Assembly: GCA_024233305.1 (NCBI GenBank) | Contig: JACKPV010000027.1 | Location: forward strand, 186,001 to 250,000 | From: Verrucomicrobiales bacterium | GTDB lineage: Bacteria; Verrucomicrobiota; Verrucomicrobiia; Limisphaerales; J093 | DNA length: 64,000 bases | Reading direction: 5' to 3' | In this document: positions 33,965-43,182 of the stretch, in pieces | How the letters are laid out: every line of letters starts with the position of its first letter | How positions within the stretch are numbered: position 1 is the stretch's first letter | The notes under the pieces: model-generated | Told to the model about the DNA's origin: nothing | The model's input: only the letters and a program-made list of their open reading frames with translations | Database searches by the model: none | Position numbers and translations under genes: made by a program

Positions 33965-36589
33965 ATGAAAACCAAACGCATCATACCCTGGCTGGCCTCG
34001 GCCGCCTGCCTCCTGCAAGTGGCGGCGCGAGCCAACGATATCGAGCCGGGCAAGGAATACTACACCGCCATCAAGGCGCCCAATCCCATCGTGCTCGACG
34101 GCGACCTGTCCGAGTGGAAGGGGGCCTCTTTGCTCGCCGATCCGCGCTTCTCGATTCCGAAGGGATCGGGGCAGGACGGCACGTTGGTGTTCTTCGAGGA
34201 ATACGCCGGCGGCACCTGGACCGGCCCCGACGACCAGACCTCGGCGGTTCAGGTCGTTTACGACGATGACAACGTCTACTTCGGTTTCGTGGTGACGGAC
34301 GATTACCACGAGAACTCGGCGAACAGCGCGTGGAACGGCGATTCGGTGCAGCTCATGATCGCCAACGACGCCCGCGACACCCAGGTCGCCCTCTACAACT
34401 ACGCGCTCGGCGGAATCGAGACCGCGCTCGGCGACGTGATCGTGATGCACGAGGCCGGTCCGGCGACCGATGCCGCCTGCGAATGCGCCACGGAGGCGGT
34501 CGTCGTGCGCAACACCACGACGAAGCGCACCATCTATGAAATCAAGCTCCCCAAAGCCTCCCTCGGACTCGATACCCTGACGGGCGGCGTGCAGTTCGGG
34601 CTGGGCATGGCGATCAATGACGGCGATGAAGCCACCCCCGGCCAGAAGGGTTGGGGCGGTCTCGGCGCGCACGCGCTGGTGTTCGGCAAGAGCCCCGATC
34701 AGACCGCGCTGGTCACGTTGGCGCAGTCGAACGACATCGAACCGGGCAAGGAGTATTACACGGCCAACCCGGCTCCCAACGCGGTCGTCCTGGACGGCAA
34801 TCTAAACGAATGGACCGGGGTGCCCGTGCTCTCGGATCCGAAATTCGCCATCCCGAAAGGCTCCGGTCGCGGCGGTGAACTGGTGCTCTTCGAGGAATAC
34901 GCCGGCGGCACGTGGAGCGGCCCGGACGATCAGACCTCGGCCGTGCAGGTGGTCTATGATGCCGACAACATCTACTTCGGCTTCGTGGTCACCGACGATT
35001 ATCACGAGAACTCGGCCAACAGCGCGTGGAACGGCGACTCCGTGCAGCTCATGATTGCCAATGGCAAACAGGACACGCAGGTGGCGCTGTACAACTACGC
35101 TCTGGGCGGCATCGAGAGCGCGCTGGGCGACGTGATCGTGATGCACGAAGCCGGTCCGGCGACGGACGCGGCCTGCGATTGCGCCACCGAGGCGGTCATC
35201 ACCCGCAACACCACCACGAAGCGCACGGTTTACGAGATCAAGCTGCCCAAGGCCTCCCTCGGGCTGGACAATCTGGACCTCGGAACGCAGTTCGGCCTGG
35301 GCATGGCGATCAACGACGGTGACGAGGACACCCCGGGCCAGAAGGGCTGGGGCGGTCTTGGCGCTCACGCTCTGGTGTTCGGCAAGAGCCCGCAGCAGAC
35401 GGCCCTGGTGACCCTGGGCATCGGCGGCGGCAGCGGCGATCTGCTGTTCTTCTCGGCAATCAATCCCACCCTGACCGGCTTCAGCTTCCGGGCGAATGAC
35501 AAGGGCGATTCGATTGTCGATCCGGCGACCGCCAAGCTCTACATCGACGGCCAGTTGAAGGCGCTCACCGCGAGCCCGAAGAACCTGGACGCCACCGACT
35601 TCACCTACGATCACGGCGGCCTGTTTCCGCCCGACTCGCAGCACACCTACCTGATCGAGGTCATGGACACGAACGGGAACACCGTGACCGATTCGGGTAC
35701 GTTCAAGTCCACCTACCTGCTGCTGACGCCGTCCATGAAGGCTGTTTCTCACAACGCCTCGAACCGCGGGTTCCTGTGGCGGGTGTTCCAACACCTGGGT
35801 TACACGCACACGAGTCTGGCGAAGACCGAGGCGGCGCTGGCCGGGCAATTGACCGACGACAACGGCACGCCCGTGACGGCGAACGATGCTCAGGCCAGCT
35901 GGGCCGGCGCGGCTTCCGGGCCGGGCGTGGCGGACGGGCCGGTGATTCAGTTCGAGATCCCGACGGTCCTCGACCTCTACGACGGTCTGAACGCCAACAC
36001 CAGCAATGGCAACTTCGGTCCGGACGGCATGATGCCCGGTGTGTTCTACGACATGATGGGCATCGACGCGGAGATCCTCACGTTCGTCGATCTGCCCGCC
36101 GGTTGGATCACGCTCGGCGTCAACAGCGACGACGGCTTCCGCGCCCAAGCCGGTTACATCAACAACCCGGCTGACGGCATCGTGCTCGGTCAGTTTGATG
36201 GCGCTCGCGGTCCAGGGGACACCACGTTCGACATCCTCGTGCAGGAGGCTGGCGTCTACCCGCTGCGTGTCATCTACAACAACGGCGACGGCAACGGCAG
36301 CATCGAGATCTTCTCGGTGCTGGAGGACGGCACCAAGGTGCTGCTCAACGACACGGCGAACGGTGGCCGCGCCACCTATCGCACCGGCGTTGCGCCGGAG
36401 AAGCCGACCGAGTTCAGCCTCGGAATCGGCGTCAACGGCGGCGCCGTCGAGATCACCTGGACCCAAGCGGGCGTGGTGCTCCAGATGTCCACCGACCTCC
36501 GCAACTGGAGCAACGTGGCTGGCGCCACCTCGCCGTATCGTCCGACGACAGTGGGGACCACTGCAACGTTCTACCGGTTGAGCCAGTAA
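33965..36589 (+). CDS. Secreted protein with tandem CBM9/DOMON-like domains
   Basis: The 874-residue protein has a signal peptide ending near VAARA. Residues about 24-255 and 256-485 are two near-identical copies of a CBM9/DOMON-like beta-sandwich (VLDGDLSEWKG, DDNVYFGFVVTDDYHE, WNGDSVQLMI), a fold used for sugar or haem binding. A beta-rich middle region (about 490-600) precedes a PA14/CBM-like segment (LPAGWITLGVNSDDGFRA, AGVYPLRVIYNNGDG) and a short tail with WTQAGVVLQMSTDLRNW, typical of verrucomicrobial secreted proteins. It is probably extracellular and glycan-binding. A strong terminator follows. Confidence 0.85.
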   Translation: MKTKRIIPWLASAACLLQVAARANDIEPGKEYYTAIKAPNPIVLDGDLSEWKGASLLADPRFSIPKGSGQDGTLVFFEEYAGGTWTGPDDQTSAVQVVYDDDNVYFGFVVTDDYHENSANSAWNGDSVQLMIANDARDTQVALYNYALGGIETALGDVIVMHEAGPATDAACECATEAVVVRNTTTKRTIYEIKLPKASLGLDTLTGGVQFGLGMAINDGDEATPGQKGWGGLGAHALVFGKSPDQTALVTLAQSNDIEPGKEYYTANPAPNAVVLDGNLNEWTGVPVLSDPKFAIPKGSGRGGELVLFEEYAGGTWSGPDDQTSAVQVVYDADNIYFGFVVTDDYHENSANSAWNGDSVQLMIANGKQDTQVALYNYALGGIESALGDVIVMHEAGPATDAACDCATEAVITRNTTTKRTVYEIKLPKASLGLDNLDLGTQFGLGMAINDGDEDTPGQKGWGGLGAHALVFGKSPQQTALVTLGIGGGSGDLLFFSAINPTLTGFSFRANDKGDSIVDPATAKLYIDGQLKALTASPKNLDATDFTYDHGGLFPPDSQHTYLIEVMDTNGNTVTDSGTFKSTYLLLTPSMKAVSHNASNRGFLWRVFQHLGYTHTSLAKTEAALAGQLTDDNGTPVTANDAQASWAGAASGPGVADGPVIQFEIPTVLDLYDGLNANTSNGNFGPDGMMPGVFYDMMGIDAEILTFVDLPAGWITLGVNSDDGFRAQAGYINNPADGIVLGQFDGARGPGDTTFDILVQEAGVYPLRVIYNNGDGNGSIEIFSVLEDGTKVLLNDTANGGRATYRTGVAPEKPTEFSLGIGVNGGAVEITWTQAGVVLQMSTDLRNWSNVAGATSPYRPTTVGTTATFYRLSQ
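34034..35416 (+). repeat. Tandem in-gene duplication, 696-bp unit
   Basis: Unit 1 (34034-34729) and unit 2 (34730 to about 35416) start with AACGATATCGAGCCGGGCAA and AACGACATCGAACCGGGCAA and stay alignable codon by codon to GKSPDQTALVTL / GKSPQQTALVTL. Most differences are synonymous, so the duplication is recent or held under purifying selection. Confidence 0.9.
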
Positions 36590-36612
36590 CCGGCGGACCT
36601 AGCAGATTCGAA

Positions 36613-36642
36613 GGGACCGGAGCCTGGCTCCGGTCCCTTTTT
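36613..36642 (+). terminator. Rho-independent terminator
   Basis: A perfect 10-bp stem (GGGACCGGAG 36613-36622 with CTCCGGTCCC 36628-36637), a 5-base loop and TTTTT follow the CBM9-like gene by 23 bases. This is the clearest terminator in the window. Confidence 0.9.
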
Positions 36643-36736
36643 CGTTGCCCGGGGCGGCGGCCGCGCTGGCTTGCCGGCGGTTGCTTCCGGTTCACGCCCG
36701 TTCGCCGCTTGATGGAGGGGGCCAAGCGGGCTTCCC

Positions 36737-39283
36737 ATGCGGCGACCAGCGGTTATCATCGCGCCAGTGTCTGGTCGGTCTGAAAGCTCCAATGTCCGGG
36801 CTGCCCGTGTGTGGCTCGCAGCGGTCCTGTGGCTGTCCCTCGTCGCGCCTTTCCGTGCCCCGGCCGCCGAAAGCGCCCCGGGACCGTGGACTGGTACTTG
36901 GGAGACGCGCTGGCGTGGGGGCGGCGCCGTTCTGCACCTGCAGCAGCAGGGATCCGAGGTGACCGGCGCCTACCCCCTCTACGACGGGAGCGTGACCGGC
37001 AGGGTCGAAGGACGGGAACTTGCCGGGGAATGGCGGGAGGCGAGCGGGCGCCACGGGGCGTTCCTGTTCTCGCTGTCGCGGGATGGCGGGAGTTTCATGG
37101 GCCGGTTCGACAGTGGCGAATGGTGGACCGGAATCCGGCTCTCGGATTCGCAGGAATATCTGGTGCGGCCGGCGGATCTTTCGTCCCCGCGTGAAACCCT
37201 GCGTTCGTTTCTGGAGGCCGCGAACTCGGCCCGGGGCGGGTTCATTGAGCGCATTCGTCCGGCGCTGGACACGATCGACTTTGCCGATTCCCGGGTGCGC
37301 TCGGCGAAGGTGCCAGACAGTCCGTTGCTGCCCGGCGAGCGAATCGCCTATGCCCGGGAACTCTTCGGTGTGCTGGACGAGTTGACCTTCCGCATCTGGA
37401 GCGTGCCGGGCCCCACCGAACCGGGGGCTGCCGGGGTGTCGGCAACGGAGGTCACCCTGAATCAGGCGGGAACGACGAACACCTTCACCCTGCGATTTGA
37501 GCGACACGATGATTCCTGGCTGATCGAACCCCCGTTGCCCACGGAGTTGGCGGACGCTCAGGTCCGGTTGCGGGAACGCCGCGGCGGACGGCCTCCCACG
37601 GCCCGCGAGCATCTGCTGCTGCGCAATCCGCGGGATACGTTGCGGACGTTCATCGAGGAGATGGGACGCTTCGATCTGGGCGGGCGAACGAACGTGCTGC
37701 GGACGCTGGACCTGCAAAACCTCGGCTTTTCGGTCCAGGAACAGGATGTCACCCTGCTGGCGGAGTACCTCAAGCAGGTCATCGACCGGATCGGCTTCGT
37801 CCTCTACCAGGAGATCCCGAACGATCCCGGCGATCCGGAACCTTACGTGCATTTCCGGCACGGCGCCGGCAACGTGGTCATCGCGCCGTTTGCCGCCGGG
37901 GACGGGGCGAACGAGTGGCGGTTCACGGCGGACACCCTGCACAACCTGCGTTACCTCTACGCGGCAATCGAGGACATGCCGGAAGTCGCCGGCACGCTGG
38001 AAAGCCCTTATCCCTCCGTCTACTTTGCGATCCGGGATGCCCTCCGGGGACAGGCGCCGTGGTTGCTGCGGCTGGTCGGGCCCGTCGAGGGATGGCAATG
38101 GGTGCTGCTGCTGGTTTCGATGCTGGCCAGCTTCTGGCTGAGCAAGGGGGTGGCGGCGCTGATCCTCTGGGCCCTGGCAAGGCGGCGCGCGTGGGCGGGT
38201 TCCTTTGCCGGCCGGCGGGGCCGGCTCCTGTTGGTGTGGCCGCTGCGAAGCACGATTCTCGGCCTGTGCTGGGTGTTCTGGCTCGGGGTGCTGGGTTTGC
38301 CTGAAATCATGGCCGGCCCGCTGCGGAGCCTCTCAGCCACCTTGTCCATTGTCAGCGGCGTGTGGCTGGCCTACCGGGGGATCGGGCTGGCGGCGGACTA
38401 CAGCCATCGCGCCATCGGCACGACCGGCCATCAGGCGGTGCTCAGCTCGCTCGCGTTCGGCATCCTCCGCATCCTGCTCATTGTGGTGGCTGCCTTGTTG
38501 CTGGCCGAAGCCTGGTCGCTGCCCTATTCGAGCGTGCTGGCCGGACTCGGGATCGGCGGACTGGCCTTTGCCCTGGCGGCCCAGCCCACCCTCCAGAACA
38601 TGATCGCGGGCTTCACCCTGTTCGCCGACAGCCCGCTCAGCGTCGGGGACCTCTGCCGTTACGGCGACAAGATGGGCACGGTCGAGCAGATCGGGCTCCG
38701 GTCCACGCGGGTGCGTTCGCTCGACCGCAGCGTGGTCAGCATCCCGAATTCCGAATTCGCCAACCTGCAGCTGGTCAACCTCTCGAAGCGCGATCGGATA
38801 TTGCTGCGGACCACGCTCCAACTCCGTTACGAAACGACCCCGGACCAGTTGCGCTTCGTGCTGGCGGAGGTCCGGCGGCTGTTGATCCGGCATCCCCGCA
38901 TTCATCCCGAACCGGCTCGCGTGCGTTTTGTCGAGTTCGGCGCGCATTCGCTCGACCTCGAGGTGTACGCCTACGTGCGCACCTCGGAATGGAGCGAGTT
39001 TCTGGCGGTGCGCGAGGACTTGTTCCTTCGCCTGATGGACCTGGTGCGCGAGTCCGGCACGGGCTTCGCCTTCCCGTCGCAGGTGAACTACTTCGCCCGG
39101 GACACCGGGATCGACCCCGATCTGACGCGCCAGGCGGAGGCGAAGGTCGCGGTGTGGCGGCAGACCGAGCAGTTGCCATTCCCCGATTTCGATCCCGCCG
39201 AAATGCGGGAGATGGACGGGCAACTCGACTATCCGCCCACCGGTTCGCCGCAGGCGGGCGCAGGGCCCGGGCCGCGGGGCTGA
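36737..39283 (+). CDS. MscS-type mechanosensitive channel with large periplasmic domain
   Basis: The 848-residue protein has a signal peptide, a periplasmic region of about 400 residues, then roughly five transmembrane segments starting near residue 450. The pore helix region reads GLGIGGLAFALAAQPTLQNMIAGF and is followed by the MscS beta domain (SVGDLCRYGDKMGTVEQIG, VSIPNSEFAN) and a C-terminal alpha/beta domain. It would gate ion flow on membrane tension. The long N-terminal region links it to the MscK/YbdG-like long members, not to minimal MscS. It converges on the ADP-ribosylglycohydrolase gene. Confidence 0.88.
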   Translation: MRRPAVIIAPVSGRSESSNVRAARVWLAAVLWLSLVAPFRAPAAESAPGPWTGTWETRWRGGGAVLHLQQQGSEVTGAYPLYDGSVTGRVEGRELAGEWREASGRHGAFLFSLSRDGGSFMGRFDSGEWWTGIRLSDSQEYLVRPADLSSPRETLRSFLEAANSARGGFIERIRPALDTIDFADSRVRSAKVPDSPLLPGERIAYARELFGVLDELTFRIWSVPGPTEPGAAGVSATEVTLNQAGTTNTFTLRFERHDDSWLIEPPLPTELADAQVRLRERRGGRPPTAREHLLLRNPRDTLRTFIEEMGRFDLGGRTNVLRTLDLQNLGFSVQEQDVTLLAEYLKQVIDRIGFVLYQEIPNDPGDPEPYVHFRHGAGNVVIAPFAAGDGANEWRFTADTLHNLRYLYAAIEDMPEVAGTLESPYPSVYFAIRDALRGQAPWLLRLVGPVEGWQWVLLLVSMLASFWLSKGVAALILWALARRRAWAGSFAGRRGRLLLVWPLRSTILGLCWVFWLGVLGLPEIMAGPLRSLSATLSIVSGVWLAYRGIGLAADYSHRAIGTTGHQAVLSSLAFGILRILLIVVAALLLAEAWSLPYSSVLAGLGIGGLAFALAAQPTLQNMIAGFTLFADSPLSVGDLCRYGDKMGTVEQIGLRSTRVRSLDRSVVSIPNSEFANLQLVNLSKRDRILLRTTLQLRYETTPDQLRFVLAEVRRLLIRHPRIHPEPARVRFVEFGAHSLDLEVYAYVRTSEWSEFLAVREDLFLRLMDLVRESGTGFAFPSQVNYFARDTGIDPDLTRQAEAKVAVWRQTEQLPFPDFDPAEMREMDGQLDYPPTGSPQAGAGPGPRG

Positions 39284-39607
39284 GCCGCCGCTCCGGAGGG
39301 CGGAGCCAACCGCCTCGGGACCGAGGCGTGAAGACCCTGCGGTGGCGGTCCCACCGACTGTAGCCGCCGTCTACCCGTCAGCGGCTACCGTGTTTTGAAT
39401 CGATACGCCTCAGCCGTAACCATGCAGTTGGATTCACCACGGATTGGCACTGATGGGCACTGATATTGAGGGAAACCAGAATCGCGCGCCCTGGGTTCGG
39501 GTTCACCATTTAGTGAGGCTTCTCGCCCTCTCCGCCAAAGCGGCAGCGCCGCACGCCATCCGTGGCATCCGTGCCCATCCGCGGTCCATCGACTGAATCG
39601 TTACGGC
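39284..39607. other. Convergent intergenic region with repeat pieces
   Basis: The gap holds the right end of a palindromic repeat (39361-39413) joined to a second element (39410-39611) that uses the same terminal repeat but has a different core. No gene was seen. Confidence 0.6.
39361..39413. repeat. Palindromic gene-end repeat, right-end fragment (copy 5)
   Basis: TAGCCGCCGTCTACCCGTCA, GCGGCTACCGTG and TTTTGAATCGATACGCCTCAG match the right arm and right terminus of the full copies, with changes. The left half is absent. Confidence 0.65.
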
Positions 39608-39611
39608 TCAG
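39410..39611. repeat. Related element with same ends, different core
   Basis: The ends CTCAGCCGTAACCATGCAGT and ACTGAATCGTTACGGCTCAG are the same inverted terminal repeats as in the palindromic family. The interior is unrelated and contains its own imperfect inverted pair (CACGGATTGGCACTGATGGG and GCATCCGTGCCCATCCGCGG). Its right end supplies the stop codon of the ADP-ribosylglycohydrolase gene. Confidence 0.65.
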
Positions 39612-40897
39612 GGCTGATTTCGCTGCAGGAGCAGGGAGACGGCCTCCTCGACCGAGAAGCCGTAATCCGCGGCCAGGCGTTCCTCCACCGGCTTCCGGAG
39701 CGCGTCCGGGAACAGCTCCGCGCCGTGCAGCGCGCCCACAAAGGCCCCGAGGAGTGCCGCGTACGAATCCGTGTCGTGGCCCCACTCAAGGGTCAGTTCC
39801 AGCGCGGCCAGCGGATGGTAGCGAGCCAGGCGCAGGCAGGTGAACGCCACCACAAAGGGCACTTGCGCTTCCCACTTGATCGTGCTCGCAAACTCCGTCT
39901 CCAACGACGCAAACGCTGCCGCGGGTTCGCCGGCCGCCTGCTCCGCGAGGTCGAGGGCGCGGTCCAACCATCGGTCCACGGGGCGTTGCACCCAGGGGAC
40001 TTTCCCGTAGGCGTAGGGATCGGTGGCCCGCATCGCGGTGAAGACCGCTTCCCAGGCTTCCGCGGCGTTGTCGCTCCCGACCGGTTGGACCAGGGCGGTG
40101 GACAGCCCCGCCACCAAGGCGGCGTTAAGATCCTTGCCGAAGCCGTTGTCGAAGAAGCCGAGTTCGTAGGCGAGTCGATACGCGGCCTCCGGGCGGCCGG
40201 GCAGGAGGGCGGCAAGTGGAAGCAGTGACATCTGGCCGCAGCAAGTGGGCAAGCCCGCCCACATCCGTTCTGGCGGCAGGGCGTGGGCGGGCTTCCGTTC
40301 GCCGAGCACCCAGCGGGCTCCCTGCTCCCATTCACGCAGCCATTCTCGACAGAGTTCCCGGTAGTCGGGGCGGGACTGAACCGGCGCGATTTGGGGCCAT
40401 TCGAGATGCGCCCGGGCGAAGTGGTGCCGACCAAGAAGAAGGTCGTCCGCCGGGTCGGCTGAGCGAAGGGCGTGCAGGAGGATCAGCTTGTGGCGGGTGT
40501 CGTCGGTGACGGTCCCCGCGGCCGCGTTGGGTTCCCAGTGGGCGTAGGGCTCCGGCTCGGGGCGGAGTTCACGGTAGGACCGCAGCCGCAGCCGGTCCGC
40601 CGCCGCGGCCCGCCCAACGGCATCGAGCGTCTCGCCATTCCGCCAGCGCTTCGGAGGCTCCGGCAGTCCCTGGACGCGGTCCGGATCCTGGAACTCAATC
40701 GGCCCGCCAAGCGCGTCGCCGATGAACGAGCCGAGCAACAGCCCGCGTACCCGCGCTTGCCGGCGCGGTTCGATGGCGTCGGAGCCGCGCCCGCGGAACA
40801 GGGCGCACGCGCTGCCGGCGGTCAGGGTCTTGAGAAAGCGACGACGCGCCAGGGGGGGGCTGGCCGTCGGCGGAGGCGAGGGGTTCCCGGGTTTCAT
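39608..40897 (-). CDS. Tat-exported ADP-ribosylglycohydrolase-family protein
   Basis: The 429-residue product has a twin-arginine signal (ARRRFLKTLTAGSACAL, residues about 17-33) and an ADP-ribosylglycohydrolase/crystallin-J1 fold. Metal-binding motifs are GSFIGDALGGPIEF, TVTDDTRH and the C-terminal GHDTDSYAALLGAFVGALHG. The intracellular members remove ADP-ribose from proteins such as dinitrogenase reductase. An exported version must act on another substrate, perhaps a nucleoside or glycoside. It starts 15 bases downstream of the end of the kinase-like gene, on the same strand. Its stop lies in the repeat end. Confidence 0.87.
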   Translation of the reverse strand: MKPGNPSPPPTASPPLARRRFLKTLTAGSACALFRGRGSDAIEPRRQARVRGLLLGSFIGDALGGPIEFQDPDRVQGLPEPPKRWRNGETLDAVGRAAAADRLRLRSYRELRPEPEPYAHWEPNAAAGTVTDDTRHKLILLHALRSADPADDLLLGRHHFARAHLEWPQIAPVQSRPDYRELCREWLREWEQGARWVLGERKPAHALPPERMWAGLPTCCGQMSLLPLAALLPGRPEAAYRLAYELGFFDNGFGKDLNAALVAGLSTALVQPVGSDNAAEAWEAVFTAMRATDPYAYGKVPWVQRPVDRWLDRALDLAEQAAGEPAAAFASLETEFASTIKWEAQVPFVVAFTCLRLARYHPLAALELTLEWGHDTDSYAALLGAFVGALHGAELFPDALRKPVEERLAADYGFSVEEAVSLLLQRNQP

Positions 40898-40912
40898 GGC
40901 GGCGGTTGGGGG

Positions 40913-42004
40913 TCAGTCGTTCAACAAGGGCGCGCGATTCGGCGCAAGGACGAGGCTTCGGGACAGAGCCAGCAGGCGCTCGCGATGCGGCAGACCGCCC
41001 GCGAGCGGCAACTGTGCGTAACCGATCACCCGGCGCATGATCTCCACCCCGGCCAGCCGGCACATCAGCCGTTCGTCGAATCCGTCGTGCGGTTCGTAAC
41101 GTTCGAGGAACCGTTGCGCAAGGTCCGCCGGTTGCCGCGCCAGCCGCAGGTGGGCCAGGAACACAGCCACGTCGAACTCCGGCGGGCCGAAGAACGCAAA
41201 CTCGGGGTCGATCACGCGCAGCCCGCGTTCGGTTCGGAGCAGGCTTCCCGGAAAGACATCCCCGTGCAACAGGCAGGGGCCGTCCGCGAGATACACGCGC
41301 GCCATTTCATGCACGGCGCCGACATAGACCCGGTCCTGCTGCAGCGCCGCCGCTGCGTCCCGCAGTCCGGGAGCGAGGCGGTCCAGGTCCAGGCCATTGT
41401 CCGGCGCGAGCGGGATGAAGAAGAGGTGCCGGCTGTTGAGTTCGCGCATTTCGCGATTGCTCAGGCGCGGGTGTTCGCCTCGACCCGCAAACGCTCCATG
41501 CAATTCGCCCAGCCATCCGGCGAGGCGGTTGATGTCGTCCGCGGTGAACCGGCCCTCACCGTAGACGAAGCTGTAATCCGTGCCGGCGCCGAGGTCTTCG
41601 AGGACCAGCACGCGGTGAACCTCATCCGCGTGCAGCAGGCGGGGCAGCAGATCGGCGATCCCGGGGGAGGTGGCGGTGAGGGCATAGAATTCCGCCTCCC
41701 GGATCGCCCGGTCCCAGGGCGCGGCGAAGGCGGGGTATTTCTCCACCCAGGGACGGGCCTGTTTCACGATGAGCGTCCGGTCCGCGAGAGCCCGTTGCGC
41801 GCTGCCGGCCTCGTTGCCGGTCGGACGGATCTGCGCCCGCACGACGCAATTCATGTTCCCTTCACCGGCGGGCGCGGTCGCGACCAGCCGCTCGTCCCTC
41901 GCCAGCATCCCGCAACGGCTAAGGTACGCCTCCAGCCCTTCCCGATCACGGGGATCAAGGAAGAAGAGTTCCGGGTGCGCACGCCGCCATTCATCGGGCT
42001 GCAT
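40913..42004 (-). CDS. Phosphotransferase, 5-methylthioribose-kinase-like
   Basis: The 363-residue protein has the APH/choline-kinase fold. The nucleotide-binding part shows GEGNMNCVVR and the Lys of LIVKQARPWV. The catalytic loop is LLHGDVFPGS and the metal site is VIDPEFAFFGPPEFDV. The GNxN, KQAxPWV and DPEFAFxGPxxFD motifs are those of MtnK (methylthioribose kinase), but no other methionine-salvage gene is near, so the substrate is uncertain. ATG 42004 is chosen over an upstream TTG. The ADP-ribosylglycohydrolase gene follows after 15 bases; a pathway phosphorylating a ribose released by it is conceivable (inference). Confidence 0.75.
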   Translation of the reverse strand: MQPDEWRRAHPELFFLDPRDREGLEAYLSRCGMLARDERLVATAPAGEGNMNCVVRAQIRPTGNEAGSAQRALADRTLIVKQARPWVEKYPAFAAPWDRAIREAEFYALTATSPGIADLLPRLLHADEVHRVLVLEDLGAGTDYSFVYGEGRFTADDINRLAGWLGELHGAFAGRGEHPRLSNREMRELNSRHLFFIPLAPDNGLDLDRLAPGLRDAAAALQQDRVYVGAVHEMARVYLADGPCLLHGDVFPGSLLRTERGLRVIDPEFAFFGPPEFDVAVFLAHLRLARQPADLAQRFLERYEPHDGFDERLMCRLAGVEIMRRVIGYAQLPLAGGLPHRERLLALSRSLVLAPNRAPLLND

Positions 42005-42306
42005 GGGGCGAGCATGGCACGTCAGTCCCGGAAAGTGAACCGTCAAGCGGGGAGCCGCGCTGTCCCGACCGGGTTTCCATCCGGGGGTCGGAGCCGGGGG
42101 GCAGAGCGGGATGGCCGGGCCGGGGATCGGGCGGGCGCATCATTCCGGGAGGTGTTTGACTGTGCGACACCGAAAAGAAGCCGTAATCGTGATTGAGTTT
42201 TGCGACTTCCCTTCATAGCTTCTCCTTCAGCGCCGTTTACCGCCAGGGTGTTCGCCGGAGCGCATGTCCGGCGGAAAGCCGGCGCCGGCAGGCTGAGACA
42301 CGGATT

Positions 42307-43182
42307 ATGTACAAGATCACTGAAGCCAGATTCCTGGCGCCGCAGGTCAAGCGGTTCCGCATCACGGCGCCCGACATCGCCCGACGACGCAAGGCCGGGC
42401 AGTTTGTGATTCTTCGCGTGCAGGAGGGGGGAGAACGGATTCCCCTGACCATCGCGGATTCGGATCCCGGGGAGGGCACGATCACCTTGATCGTGCAAGG
42501 CGTCGGGAAGACCACGCGGATGTTGAACCAGAAAGAAGCGGGCGACGCGATTCTGGATCTGGTGGGGCCGCTGGGAAAACCCTCGGACATCGAGCCCTAC
42601 GGCACGGCCGTGGTCATCGGCGGCGGCCTGGGCACCGCCATTGCCTATCCAACCGCCAAGGCACTCAAGCAGGCGGGCAACCATGTGATTTCGATCATCG
42701 GCGGGCGCAGCCGGGAGTTCGTGATCCTCGAGGACGAAATGCGGGCGATCAGCGACGAGGTCTTTGTCACGACCGACGACGGTTCCTACGCGGAGAAGGG
42801 CTTTGTCACTGATCGGTTGAATGCGTTGATCGAGGGCGGTCGGAAGCTCGACTTCGTTCTCGCTATCGGCCCCATTCCGATGATGCGGGCGGTGGCGGAA
42901 GTCACCCGTCCGCATGGCATCCACACGGTGGTGAGTTTGAACCCGATCATGGTGGACGGCACGGGGATGTGCGGTGGATGCCGCGTGTTGGTGGGTGGCG
43001 AAAGCCAGTTTGCCTGCGTGGACGGCCCGGAGTTCGACGCGCATCAGGTGGATTTCCGAACCCTGTCGACCCGGAATGCGATGTATCGCGAGCGGGAGAA
43101 GGCGTCGCTGGACGCGTTCGAGGATCATGAGTGCAAGATGATGAAGATGGCGGAGGCGGCGGAGAAAGGAGCCGGCGTATGA
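42307..43182 (+). CDS. Ferredoxin-NADP reductase-like subunit (NfnA/SudB type)
   Basis: The 291-residue protein has an N-terminal FAD-binding beta-barrel with RIPLTIAD, an NAD(P)-binding domain (VIGGGLGTAIAYPTAKAL), and a C-terminal [2Fe-2S] site with MCGGCRV and FACVDGPEFD. This matches the small subunit of NfnAB, which bifurcates electrons between NADH/ferredoxin and NADP, and of sulfide dehydrogenase. ATG 42307 gives MYKITEARFL. It overlaps the next gene by 4 bases (ATGA). Confidence 0.88.
   Translation: MYKITEARFLAPQVKRFRITAPDIARRRKAGQFVILRVQEGGERIPLTIADSDPGEGTITLIVQGVGKTTRMLNQKEAGDAILDLVGPLGKPSDIEPYGTAVVIGGGLGTAIAYPTAKALKQAGNHVISIIGGRSREFVILEDEMRAISDEVFVTTDDGSYAEKGFVTDRLNALIEGGRKLDFVLAIGPIPMMRAVAEVTRPHGIHTVVSLNPIMVDGTGMCGGCRVLVGGESQFACVDGPEFDAHQVDFRTLSTRNAMYREREKASLDAFEDHECKMMKMAEAAEKGAGV

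Noticed and set aside
42047..42306. Possible riboswitch upstream of the NfnA-like gene
   Set aside because: Several GC-rich inverted segments are present, but no conserved core of a known riboswitch class could be recognised.
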